Assembly (NCBI GenBank): GCA_024680755.1
Contig: JAILBT010000089.1
Span: 1-51,910 of the forward strand
Reading direction: 5' to 3'
Length of the DNA stretch: 51,910 nucleotides
From: Prevotella sp.
GTDB taxonomy: Bacteria > Bacteroidota > Bacteroidia > Bacteroidales > Bacteroidaceae
This document shows, one piece after another, positions 1 through 7,446 of the stretch; positions within the stretch are counted from its first letter, which is position 1; every line of letters starts with the position of its first letter. The notes under the pieces were generated by a model. It saw only the letters and a list, made by a program, of their open reading frames with translations, had not been told where the DNA came from and made no database searches. A program made the translations under genes and the position numbers.

Positions 1-151
1 TGTCGATGGAGAACCCTAAACGTAGGGACTGAACCATAGCAAAGAACTTCTCCAAAAATCGAGACTTCCTTGTTTTCAACGAGCGATAGACTTCACTGCC
101 TAAGTTCAGCACCAGCTCGTTGAGAGAGGAAGTGGCATAAACATTAAACAT
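1..151 (-). CDS. Possible 5' end of an unidentified gene running off the left edge
   Basis: The minus strand is open from an ATG at 149-151 to the window edge, 50 codons without a stop. The translation looks protein-like, with leucine-rich amphipathic stretches such as NELVLNLGSEVYRSLK and FFAMVQSLRLGFSID. The start codon lies inside a short AACATTA repeat, so the true start could instead be an internal codon. The DNA is more AT-rich than the neighbouring rnc gene. I do not recognise a family; a fragment of a mobile element or of an accessory gene is possible. Without the sequence further left, its length and even its reality cannot be decided. Confidence 0.3.
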   Translation of the reverse strand, partial: MFNVYATSSLNELVLNLGSEVYRSLKTRKSRFLEKFFAMVQSLRLGFSID

Positions 152-172
152 TAAACATTAAACATTAGACAT
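139..172. repeat. Short AACATTA microsatellite
   Basis: About four to five tandem copies of the 7-nt unit AACATTA. The same unit recurs at 22680-22801 and 49757-49897. Confidence 0.85.
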
Positions 173-245
173 TACGAATAACGAGTCACTTATCGGCAAG
201 GAGTGGGCCACTGAGTGGTCACCCGGACAATTGCATGTCAGAACT

Positions 246-1412
246 CTACCGTTTGCCTGCCTGCAGGTAGGCTTCTGCCTCGGCGCGTGCTATAATGTCT
301 TCGCGGTCGGGGCCGTCGAGCGTGATGTCGCTCAGGTCGAAATCCTTATCCTCATCGGATTGCTGAGCATTGGCAGTCTGCCGTGGCTTGGTCGGCTGCT
401 GCGTGGCCTTGTCATTCTGTCGAGCCTGCTCGTGCTCGGCAGATTGAAAGCGAGCTTTCATCGGCTCTCGCTTAATCGCAGCGTTGACATTCTGTCGAGC
501 CTGCTCATGCTCGGCAGATTGAAAGCGAGCTTTCATCTGCTCTCGCTTAATCGCAGCGTTGCCCTCAACCTTGATAAGGAAGTCGTCGGCCCCGGGCTGC
601 TCGGCATCGGGAGCGGCAGTGACGGGCATCTCCTCCATCTTCGTGCGTTCGCTCTTGGCACTGAAGATAGCATCGATAAACTGCGGCTCCTTCTTCAGTC
701 GCTGCAACGTGAGTCGGCAGGCTTCTTGCTGGCTCTCCTTCTTTGAGAAGCCACTCGCCTGCTCGCCTGCAACGCCCTCGAGCATGACCTGATAGACAAA
801 GGTGGGCGAGCCCTGCTTGTCAACACTCTGTTTGTCTAAACGGAACTCCATGCGGACGCGATTCTTCTGCGACCACTCGAGCAATTTCGACTTGAAGTTG
901 ACCTCCTTGTATGCCATGCGGTCAAGGTCGATGTAGCGACCGAGTATGCGCTCACGGAAAAAATACATGACAGCATCGTATCCGTGGTCTAGATAAATAG
1001 CACCGACAAGTGCTTCAAAAGCGTTGCCGCCCATATACGAGTTGTGTGAGCGTCGCTGGTCGTGGTGCTGTATCAAGTCGAGCAGGCCCATCTCTGCAGC
1101 GAGCTTACCGAGTGTCTCTCGCTGCACGAGCTTTGAGCGGGCATTGGTCAGAAATCCTTCACGCTTGCCCTCGAAGTGGCGATAGACTATTTCGCCTACC
1201 GCTGCGTCGAGCATGGCGTCGCCAAGGAACTCAAGACGCTCGTTGTTCAGGGGTCGTCCTTTATCGTTGCGGTTGCCCATGCTGCGGTGCATCAGTGCCA
1301 GCTTGTAGTGCTCAATGTTGCGCGGCCAGATGCCGGTCAGGTCGTGAAGGGCAGAAAAGAGCTCCTTGTCCTTGCGGAAAGGGAGGCGGATGATGTCGAT
1401 GAGACTATTCAT
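246..1412 (-). CDS. rnc: Ribonuclease III with a repeat-bearing C-terminal extension
   Basis: RNase III cleaves double-stranded RNA, including rRNA precursors and structured mRNAs, in the cytoplasm. The catalytic domain covers about residues 20-160, with the signature NNERLEFLGDAMLD near 57-70 and the second acidic motif GNAFEALVGAIYLD. A double-stranded RNA-binding domain follows at about 165-242. At 388 aa the protein is well over 100 residues longer than the usual family length of about 220-250. The excess is a charged, Gln/Glu/Lys-rich tail holding two near-identical 25-residue units (about residues 285-334) that begin NAAIKRE and contain ARFQSAEHEQARQN. The gene is last in acpP-fabF-rnc, a common order. 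The identification is firm; the role of the tail is unknown. Confidence 0.95.
   Translation of the reverse strand: MNSLIDIIRLPFRKDKELFSALHDLTGIWPRNIEHYKLALMHRSMGNRNDKGRPLNNERLEFLGDAMLDAAVGEIVYRHFEGKREGFLTNARSKLVQRETLGKLAAEMGLLDLIQHHDQRRSHNSYMGGNAFEALVGAIYLDHGYDAVMYFFRERILGRYIDLDRMAYKEVNFKSKLLEWSQKNRVRMEFRLDKQSVDKQGSPTFVYQVMLEGVAGEQASGFSKKESQQEACRLTLQRLKKEPQFIDAIFSAKSERTKMEEMPVTAAPDAEQPGADDFLIKVEGNAAIKREQMKARFQSAEHEQARQNVNAAIKREPMKARFQSAEHEQARQNDKATQQPTKPRQTANAQQSDEDKDFDLSDITLDGPDREDIIARAEAEAYLQAGKR
411..560 (-). repeat. 75-nt tandem duplication inside rnc
   Basis: Two adjacent 75-nt copies, nearly identical at DNA level, encode 25 residues each in the C-terminal tail of RNase III. Because the unit is a multiple of three, gain or loss of copies would keep the reading frame. 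Confidence 0.9.
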
Positions 1413-1424
1413 GGGTCGCTGGGA

Positions 1425-1553
1425 GATGAGAGAGCTGAGAGTTGAGAGCTGAGAGTTCCCGACCCAGCGAGCGACCAGAGGTCGAGCGGAGAGCTGAGAA
1501 CTGACAGCTGAGAACTTACAGCTCAGAGAACAGACAGCTCAGAGAACTGACAA
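1425..1553. repeat. GAGAGCTGAGAGTT-type low-complexity spacer
   Basis: Degenerate repetition of GAGAGCTGAGA / GAGTTGAGAG words between rnc and fabF, ending just upstream of the rnc start codon. It is not coding on either strand as far as I can tell. Confidence 0.75.
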
Positions 1554-1609
1554 CCCCGAGGTAGCAGTTTCCCTGGTCTGACTATCAGGGCTGTCAGGCT
1601 CTGTGGTTA

Positions 1610-2866
1610 TCAGAATTTCTTGAATATCACGCAGGCATTATGGCCACCGAAGCCGAAGGTGTTCGACAGTGCGGCGCGCACGGTGCGCTTCTGTGCCTGA
1701 TTGAAGGTGAAGTTCATCTTGTAGTCTATCTCGGGATCCTCGTCGCCGTCGGCATGGTTGATGGTGGGCGGCACGATATCGTTCTTCACGCTCAGTATGG
1801 CTGCCATAGCCTCGACGGCTCCTGCGGCGCCAAGCAGATGTCCGGTCATCGACTTTGTTGAGCTGATGTTCAGCTTGTAGGCATGGTCTGCAAACAGGTC
1901 TTTGATGGCCTTGGCCTCAGAGATGTCGCCCACATGGGTCGATGTGCCGTGCACGTTGATATAGTCGATGTCTTCGGGCTTCATACCGGCATCGCGCAGA
2001 GCGTTCTCCATGACGAGCTTTGCTCCCAATCCCTCGGGGTGTGAGGCTGTGATGTGATAGGCATCGGCCGAGAGTCCGGCACCGGCCATCTCAGCATATA
2101 TCTTTGCTCCGCGTGCCTTTGCGTGCTCCAGCTCCTCCAGGATGAGGCATCCGGCTCCCTCGGCCATGATAAAGCCGTCGCGACTGGCGCTGAAGGGTCG
2201 GCTGGCCTTCTCGGGCTCGTCGTTGCGGGTAGAAAGGGCTTTCATGGCATTGAAGCCGCCGACGCCGGCGGGTGTGACGGCAGCCTCGGCCCCCCCGGCC
2301 AAAATCATGTCGGCCTTGCCCAGACGGATCAGGTCGAAAGCAGAGGCCAGGGCATTGCTGCTGCTGGCGCAGGCGCTGGTGGTGACAAAATTGGGGCCGT
2401 GCAGCCCATACATGATAGAGATGTGTCCGGCCGCAATGTCGGCTATCATCTTGGGTATGAAGAAGGGATTGAACTTCGGTCCCTGCTCAAGGTTCTGCGC
2501 ATAGTAGCTCACCTCGTCCTCGAAGGTGCGAATACCGCCGATGCCCACTCCATAGACCACGCCTATGCGGTTTCTGTCTTGCTGTTCCATATCTATGGCT
2601 GCATCCTCGACGGCCTGCTTGGCCGCAATGATCGCGAGCTGGCAGTATCTGTCCATCTTGCGCGCCTCTTTGCGGTCGATATACTTGGTAACGTCAAGGC
2701 CTTTGACCTCGCACGCAAACTGTGTCTTGTGCTTGGAAGCGTCGAACAGCGTAATCGGTGCGGCACCCGACTTGCCGGCCAGCAGGTTCTGCCAGCTCTC
2801 TTCGGCAGTGTTGCCAACAGGCGTGACGGCTCCGAGGCCTGTCACGACAACTCTTTTCAGTTCCAT
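1610..2866 (-). CDS. fabF: 3-oxoacyl-[acyl-carrier-protein] synthase II (KAS II)
   Basis: FabF condenses malonyl-ACP with acyl-ACP to lengthen fatty acids in the cytoplasm. The 418-aa length is typical. The thiolase-fold catalytic triad is visible: nucleophile Cys166 in TTSACASSSNA, His306 in NVHGTSTHVGD and His343 in SMTGHLLGAAGA. The start MELKRVVVTGLGAVTP is the usual N-terminus of the family. The gene lies between acpP, which encodes its carrier protein and is 211 bp upstream, and rnc. The order is conserved in many bacteria and suggests co-transcription from the acpP promoter. Confidence 0.97.
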   Translation of the reverse strand: MELKRVVVTGLGAVTPVGNTAEESWQNLLAGKSGAAPITLFDASKHKTQFACEVKGLDVTKYIDRKEARKMDRYCQLAIIAAKQAVEDAAIDMEQQDRNRIGVVYGVGIGGIRTFEDEVSYYAQNLEQGPKFNPFFIPKMIADIAAGHISIMYGLHGPNFVTTSACASSSNALASAFDLIRLGKADMILAGGAEAAVTPAGVGGFNAMKALSTRNDEPEKASRPFSASRDGFIMAEGAGCLILEELEHAKARGAKIYAEMAGAGLSADAYHITASHPEGLGAKLVMENALRDAGMKPEDIDYINVHGTSTHVGDISEAKAIKDLFADHAYKLNISSTKSMTGHLLGAAGAVEAMAAILSVKNDIVPPTINHADGDEDPEIDYKMNFTFNQAQKRTVRAALSNTFGFGGHNACVIFKKF

Positions 2867-3077
2867 AAATTGTATAATGTAAATTGTGATGATGAAAGCA
2901 AAAAAAGGCGAAGAGTGAACAATTTACTGCCGCACAGAGGCTATGGCCCCCCTGTGCGGTAGCAAACTATTCACTCTTCGCTCTTCATTCTTTGCCTTTA
3001 CGGGCGAAAGGCCTGCCAGCCTTCATGGGACTGTGCATCGTCGTTCGTCCGCTGCTTACACTTCACTGGCGTGAAGT

Positions 3078-3314
3078 TTATTTCATGTTCTCTTCAATGA
3101 ACTTAATTGCGTCGCCCACGGTACCAATTTTCTCAGCCATATCGTCGGGAATGTTCACGCCGAACTCTTTCTCGAGCTCCATAATGAGCTCCACGGTGTC
3201 CAGGCTGTCGGCACCAAGGTCGTTGGTGAAACTTGCCTCGGGCTTCACCTCGGCCTCATCTACACCCAGTTTGTCAACGATAATCTGCTTGATCTTGCTT
3301 TCAATTTCAGACAT
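3078..3314 (-). CDS. acpP: Acyl carrier protein
   Basis: This small acidic carrier holds growing acyl chains on a 4'-phosphopantetheine arm. The protein is 78 aa, the normal size. The modification motif [11 protein letters not shown] places the prosthetic-group serine at Ser37. The N-terminus [17 protein letters not shown] is typical. It is the first gene of acpP-fabF-rnc, and a Bacteroidota-type promoter lies 87 bp upstream. Confidence 0.97.
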   Translation of the reverse strand: MSEIESKIKQIIVDKLGVDEAEVKPEASFTNDLGADSLDTVELIMELEKEFGVNIPDDMAEKIGTVGDAIKFIEENMK

Positions 3315-3400
3315 GATAATTTTGTTTTAATGTGTTAATACTTTTCTTTGTTTATCTTGGGCTGCCCATGCTCGGGGCTGCCGTTCACGATTTGCGGGTG

Positions 3401-3431
3401 CAAAGTAACACAATTTATTCCATGTGTGCAA
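3401..3431 (-). promoter_or_regulatory. Putative promoter of acpP-fabF-rnc
   Basis: On the minus strand a -33 TTG (3429-3431) and a -7-like TTACTTTG (3401-3408) are 20 nt apart. The second position of the -7 box differs from consensus TAnnTTTG. The start codon of acpP lies 87 bp downstream. Confidence 0.55.
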
Positions 3432-3592
3432 GCTTTTCAACAAAAAAGTATTGTTTTGTGCACACTATATAGCACATTGTGCATGTCTATTTTGCGTTAT
3501 GTCAATAATTTAGTGCATGAATCTATCCGCATAGCCTGGATTAATATGTCAATGCATTGCCGCAATTGTCAACAATCCGAACGGTACTTTCA

Positions 3593-5530
3593 TCAGTGTG
3601 GACATTCGACCTCGTATTTCCAGTCGCTGCCTCCGTTATAAGTCTCAATGACCACGGTGACGACTTGCGACGTGAAGCGGAATGGCACATAGAAGCGGTT
3701 GGTCAGCTTGATATGTTGTAGCTTGCCGCCGGAAGGTACGCTCTTGTTGTCGTTCACGCCGCCGCTGGTTATGACGACGGCCGGCGACGAGGTGTCTGGG
3801 CCGTCATAGACAGTGAACGTGTCGTACTGTGAATATGCGTCGCCTTTGAGTGCAGCTATGCCTCCGGCCTGGCCCATGTTGTACTGCTGTCGATGCTGCA
3901 TGGCTCCATTTCGTGGCACGATGGTTCCGCCGGAGCACGGCGGCATGTCGGGCAGCATAGGTATGTCGCGGGCGCTCTGGGGGGCGGTGAGCAACTGGTC
4001 GGTCAATGCGTTGTTCACCTTCGTCCTGTTGGTGGCAAAGCCTTGCTTGCTGGCAACGATGGTGAGCTTCTCGCCATACTGCAGACTTGTGACGGTGAAC
4101 TCGCCGTTCCCGCTGTTGGCCGGCTGGTGTGAGCCGCTCTGACTGCCGGTAATGCTGAGGTTGCACTGCGGCACAAGTGCACCGCCCTCTTTCACCACCG
4201 TGCGGAACTTCAGGTTGAGCTCGTTGGGCATCAAAGCCACCTTGCGGCCTTTGTCAAACTTGGGTATAAGCTGCTGCTTGGGCTTGTAGGTGGGACTCTT
4301 GTCGGCTCTGATTTCTATCTTGCTGCCCTCCTTAGCCTTTACGGGAAATTTACCGTTTCTGTTGCTTATCTCGCGCAGGGTGTCGATGTGTCCCGACGGG
4401 TCTGTGATGATTATGGTGTTCTTCACGCCGGCTATGGGATTGCCCGTCAGACTGTCAACGTTGATAAACTCCTCGACATACGGCTCTGGTTCAAGCCAGA
4501 TGGTGCGTTGGTCGTCATCAAGCTTTATAAACTGATTGACCGTGTAGGGCCCGCCCTCCAGGTCGCCGTCGCGGAAGTGTATCTTCGAGGCATGGATGGC
4601 TATTGTAGATAGTACGAAGGCATCGTCATAGACAGCGATACCCTTGCCGTCGATACTGGTGGTCACGGTGCGCTGCTGCTTGGAGCCTTGCGGGTGTGTG
4701 AGTGTGACGAGTGCCGTGGCAGCGGGTATGGGCTGTCTGGTCTCCTTGTTTTTGACGAAGAATGTGAAGCGCTCTTTCAGGGGCCGCAGCTTGAGCGTTG
4801 CGCTGTCGCCTGTGGGCAGGAGGAGCTGCTGTCCCGGTACGGCAGAGCGCATGGTGTCGGCATATCCGTAGCAGCTGCCTTGCAGCAGCTCTACCACGCC
4901 GCAGTAGCGCATGTCGGGCATGGTGGCGACGCCCTGTGCGTCGGCCTTGACCGAATCGACAATCTGCCTGCCACCCTCGACATATCTGAAGGTCAGCTTG
5001 CCGTCTGGCAGAGGGTCGCCGGTATCAAGGTCTTGCAATAGCACATGCAGGTCCTCACGTCGCGGTTCCATTTCGAGCGTTGTGCTCCAGGTGTAATGGA
5101 AGTTGCAATTCTTTTCGGCCGCATAGCAGTCGCCCTTCGACTCGACGGTCGCTTTCGACAGACAATAGAAGATGTAGCTATAGACCGAGCACGGCAGTCG
5201 CTTGAAGGTGGTCTTGCCCTGCTGGTCGGTGGTCTGTGTGCGTTGCTGCTGCACACTGGCGGGCAGCAAATAGCTGGCCAGCCAGAGATGGTGTGGCATG
5301 TAGCTCAGTGTGACTTCCTGGTCGGCGAGCAGCTCTTGGGTATCTTTGTCCACCACGGTTACGGTGATGTCCTTGTGGCACTGTATGAGCAGAGCCAAGG
5401 GCAGGAGCAGAAGCAACAACCACCAATAGTTACGCCGATGTACCATCTGTATGGTGTAGTCGTTGAACTTGTCCTGGTATTTGGTGTTATGACTGATGCT
5501 GATGTCAGCAGGTTTCTTCTCTTTAGACAT
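3593..5530 (-). CDS. Single-pass membrane protein with repeated carboxypeptidase-regulatory-like domains and a CUB-like end
   Basis: The 645-aa protein has a short charged N-terminus, one hydrophobic segment (about residues 35-50, NYWWLLLLLLPLALLIQC) preceded by HRR, and then a long beta-rich region. By the positive-inside rule this region should be periplasmic. At least five segments have the look of Ig-like carboxypeptidase-regulatory domains (for example VTVVDKDTQELLADQEVTL, VDSLTGNPIAGVKN). The last 100 residues contain YDTFTVYDGPDTSSP, which resembles CUB domains. No catalytic motif is visible. It is the last gene of the 13-gene run and is separated from the previous gene by a 331-bp repeat array. 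I infer a structural or adhesive adaptor; the exact function is unknown. Confidence 0.8.
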   Translation of the reverse strand: MSKEKKPADISISHNTKYQDKFNDYTIQMVHRRNYWWLLLLLLPLALLIQCHKDITVTVVDKDTQELLADQEVTLSYMPHHLWLASYLLPASVQQQRTQTTDQQGKTTFKRLPCSVYSYIFYCLSKATVESKGDCYAAEKNCNFHYTWSTTLEMEPRREDLHVLLQDLDTGDPLPDGKLTFRYVEGGRQIVDSVKADAQGVATMPDMRYCGVVELLQGSCYGYADTMRSAVPGQQLLLPTGDSATLKLRPLKERFTFFVKNKETRQPIPAATALVTLTHPQGSKQQRTVTTSIDGKGIAVYDDAFVLSTIAIHASKIHFRDGDLEGGPYTVNQFIKLDDDQRTIWLEPEPYVEEFINVDSLTGNPIAGVKNTIIITDPSGHIDTLREISNRNGKFPVKAKEGSKIEIRADKSPTYKPKQQLIPKFDKGRKVALMPNELNLKFRTVVKEGGALVPQCNLSITGSQSGSHQPANSGNGEFTVTSLQYGEKLTIVASKQGFATNRTKVNNALTDQLLTAPQSARDIPMLPDMPPCSGGTIVPRNGAMQHRQQYNMGQAGGIAALKGDAYSQYDTFTVYDGPDTSSPAVVITSGGVNDNKSVPSGGKLQHIKLTNRFYVPFRFTSQVVTVVIETYNGGSDWKYEVECPH

Positions 5531-5861
5531 TAAACGTTTTTGAGTTTTTGAGTTTTTGAGTTTTTAAGTTGAGAGTTTTTGAGTTGAGAGTTTTTAAGTT
5601 GAGAGTTTTTAAGTTGAGAGTTTTTAAGTTTTTGAGTTGAGAGTTTTTGAGTTTTTGAGTTTTTGAGTTGAGAGTTTTTGAGTTGAGAGTTTTTAAGTTG
5701 AGGATTGAGAAATGAGAATTGATAGTTAAGAGCTCAAAACTCAGGAACTCAAAAACTCAGGAACTCATAAACTCAGGAACTCATAAACTCAGGAACTCAA
5801 AAACTCAGGAACTCAAAAACTCAAAAACTCACGAACTCATGAACTCAAAAGGAATTAGACA
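5531..5861. repeat. 331-bp gene-free spacer filled by a GAGTTTTT / AACTCAAAA array
   Basis: From about 5534 to 5705 the plus strand is built from GAGTTTTT, GAGTTGAGA and similar words. From about 5735 to 5850 it is built from their near-complements (AACTCAAAAACTCAGG, GAACTCATAAACTC). The two halves could pair into a long imperfect fold-back in single-stranded DNA or RNA. No open frame with protein character and no promoter is visible here, so the array probably lies in the transcript ahead of the 645-aa gene. Confidence 0.85.
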
Positions 5862-7094
5862 TTATTTTTTGTCTTTCTCGTAGTGGATAGGATGGCACTG
5901 CTGATACTCTCGCGTCACATTGAAGCTGACGTTCATCTTCTCTTTGTCTGTAAACCATTCCTTTGGCACGCGGCATTCGCCCCTTTCGTCGGTGACGAGC
6001 TGCTGTTTGCCTTTCTTCTTGGTCTTTAGCGTGAAGGGCAGTTCAGGCAGGGGGTAGCCTCCGTAGTCCAGTAGCCGTATAACTACCATCTCGGGCTCAG
6101 GCTCGGGCTCAGGTTCTGGTTCCGGCTCGGGTTCCGGCTCTGCTGGTGGAGCTGGGGGCTCTGGTTTCGGTTCAGGCTCCGGTTCTGATTGTATGGTATT
6201 CAGCTTGAAGTCGAAGGCCAGCACGTCTTCTGGTCCGGCTGGTGTCTTGCTGATGGTGTCGTTGCCGGTCTGACCTTGGGGCACGTTGCAGGTAGCGCTG
6301 CACTCGGCCTGTCCGTCACGCAGCAGCGGTACAACTTGTTCGGCCCTGCCGTCCTGGTCAGTGGTCAGCGTGTATTGGTGGTGGGCATAGCAGAGCTGCA
6401 CCATGTATCCCTTGGCAGCTTGTCCGTCGGTGGTGACACTTATTGCTGCGCGGAAATAGCGCGTCAGGTCGAACACATAGTCCTGACGATCTTTCTCTAC
6501 TGTCAGTTGGTGTATTCCTCCGTCGGGGTCTGCGATGTCGAATGTCTGCCCCACGTTCAGTTCGCCTACTTGGAAAAAGCCGTCTGCGGCCGTCTGTCGC
6601 TTAAATGTATTAAGGTGGAAATCGGCTTTTGTCAACATTTGTCCATCGTAGATAAAGCCGATGCGTACGACCTGTGTCTCTTTCACTCGTCTGCGATAGA
6701 CCAGCTCCCCTCCGCCGGCGTTCGACGGGTATCTGTATCCCCAGGCAGCGAGAGCCACCTGCATGGCCTGTCCGGTCTCTTGCCTGAAGAAAATCATATC
6801 TTCGCCCGGCACGCTGAGCAATTGCCTGATTTGTCCGCCGCCGGTCTGCGTGAGCCGCTCCAGGGCAGTGTTATACTGGTCTATTGCCAGGTCGTGCTGT
6901 GAGTCGTCTGCTTTTGTGAGTGGTGCCCAGTCGCCACCCGGCAAGGCCCATTGCAGATAGCCGGCACCCGTCTGTGGCTCGCCTACAATCAGTCCGGCGG
7001 CCTTTGCCTGTGCAGACAGGGTCGGGTATAGTTGCTGATAATTCACGCCCAGCAACAGCTGATTGACGTCGTTGACCTTTAGTTTTATGTTCAT
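5862..7094 (-). CDS. Soluble protein with GAGYLQW-type N-terminal domain and C-terminal Ig-like domain
   Basis: The 410-aa protein has no signal peptide and no membrane segment. Residues about 1-125 (MNIKLKVNDVNQLLLG, GAGYLQWALPG, AAWGYRYPSNAGGG) are clearly homologous to the start of the 567-aa protein encoded two genes upstream. Next comes an Ig-like domain with the same NTFKRQTAADGFFQVGEL pattern, then a proline/glutamate linker (repeated PEPEPE) and a final small Ig-like domain of about 75 residues beginning VVIRLLDYGGYPLPELPF. Family members of this kind usually bind other proteins, but I know of no assigned function. The start is supported by alignment with the paralogue. Confidence 0.75.
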   Translation of the reverse strand: MNIKLKVNDVNQLLLGVNYQQLYPTLSAQAKAAGLIVGEPQTGAGYLQWALPGGDWAPLTKADDSQHDLAIDQYNTALERLTQTGGGQIRQLLSVPGEDMIFFRQETGQAMQVALAAWGYRYPSNAGGGELVYRRRVKETQVVRIGFIYDGQMLTKADFHLNTFKRQTAADGFFQVGELNVGQTFDIADPDGGIHQLTVEKDRQDYVFDLTRYFRAAISVTTDGQAAKGYMVQLCYAHHQYTLTTDQDGRAEQVVPLLRDGQAECSATCNVPQGQTGNDTISKTPAGPEDVLAFDFKLNTIQSEPEPEPKPEPPAPPAEPEPEPEPEPEPEPEPEMVVIRLLDYGGYPLPELPFTLKTKKKGKQQLVTDERGECRVPKEWFTDKEKMNVSFNVTREYQQCHPIHYEKDKK

Positions 7095-7133
7095 TGCTTT
7101 ACCTTTTTTCGGTGATTAGTGTCTGGCCGCGTG

Positions 7134-7400
7134 TCACGCCGTGAGAACGACGGCAACGACAATGGCGACCCACGCTATCAGTGCTATCGGTATAGTGATA
7201 AGGAAAGAGCGGTGCTGCGTCTTGTGACGGAAGAGCATCATGCCGGCTCCGGCACCGTAAGCACCGCCGGCAACGGCCAGTCCGAGCAACAGGGCCTCAC
7301 GTATGCGCCACATATTGTAGTAGGCGCGATGTTTGTCAACGGCATATAGGACAAAGGCCACGACATTTATTATATATAGGAAGGTGAAGAAGATAGCCAT
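7134..7400 (-). CDS. DUF1294 family small membrane protein
   Basis: This 88-aa protein has three hydrophobic segments and the family pattern: an N-terminal helix, AVDKHRAYYNMWRI, a glycine-rich helix GGAYGAGAGMMLFRHKTQHRSF, and a last helix. It should sit in the inner membrane. The function of DUF1294 is not established. Gaps of 39 and 46 bp to its neighbours suggest it is co-transcribed with the 567- and 410-aa proteins, so it may be a recruited membrane component or only a passenger. Confidence 0.85.
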   Translation of the reverse strand: MAIFFTFLYIINVVAFVLYAVDKHRAYYNMWRIREALLLGLAVAGGAYGAGAGMMLFRHKTQHRSFLITIPIALIAWVAIVVAVVLTA

Positions 7401-7446
7401 TGTGTTTTGTATGTTTGAGTTAATTTGTCCCTTTATGGAGTCGCAC

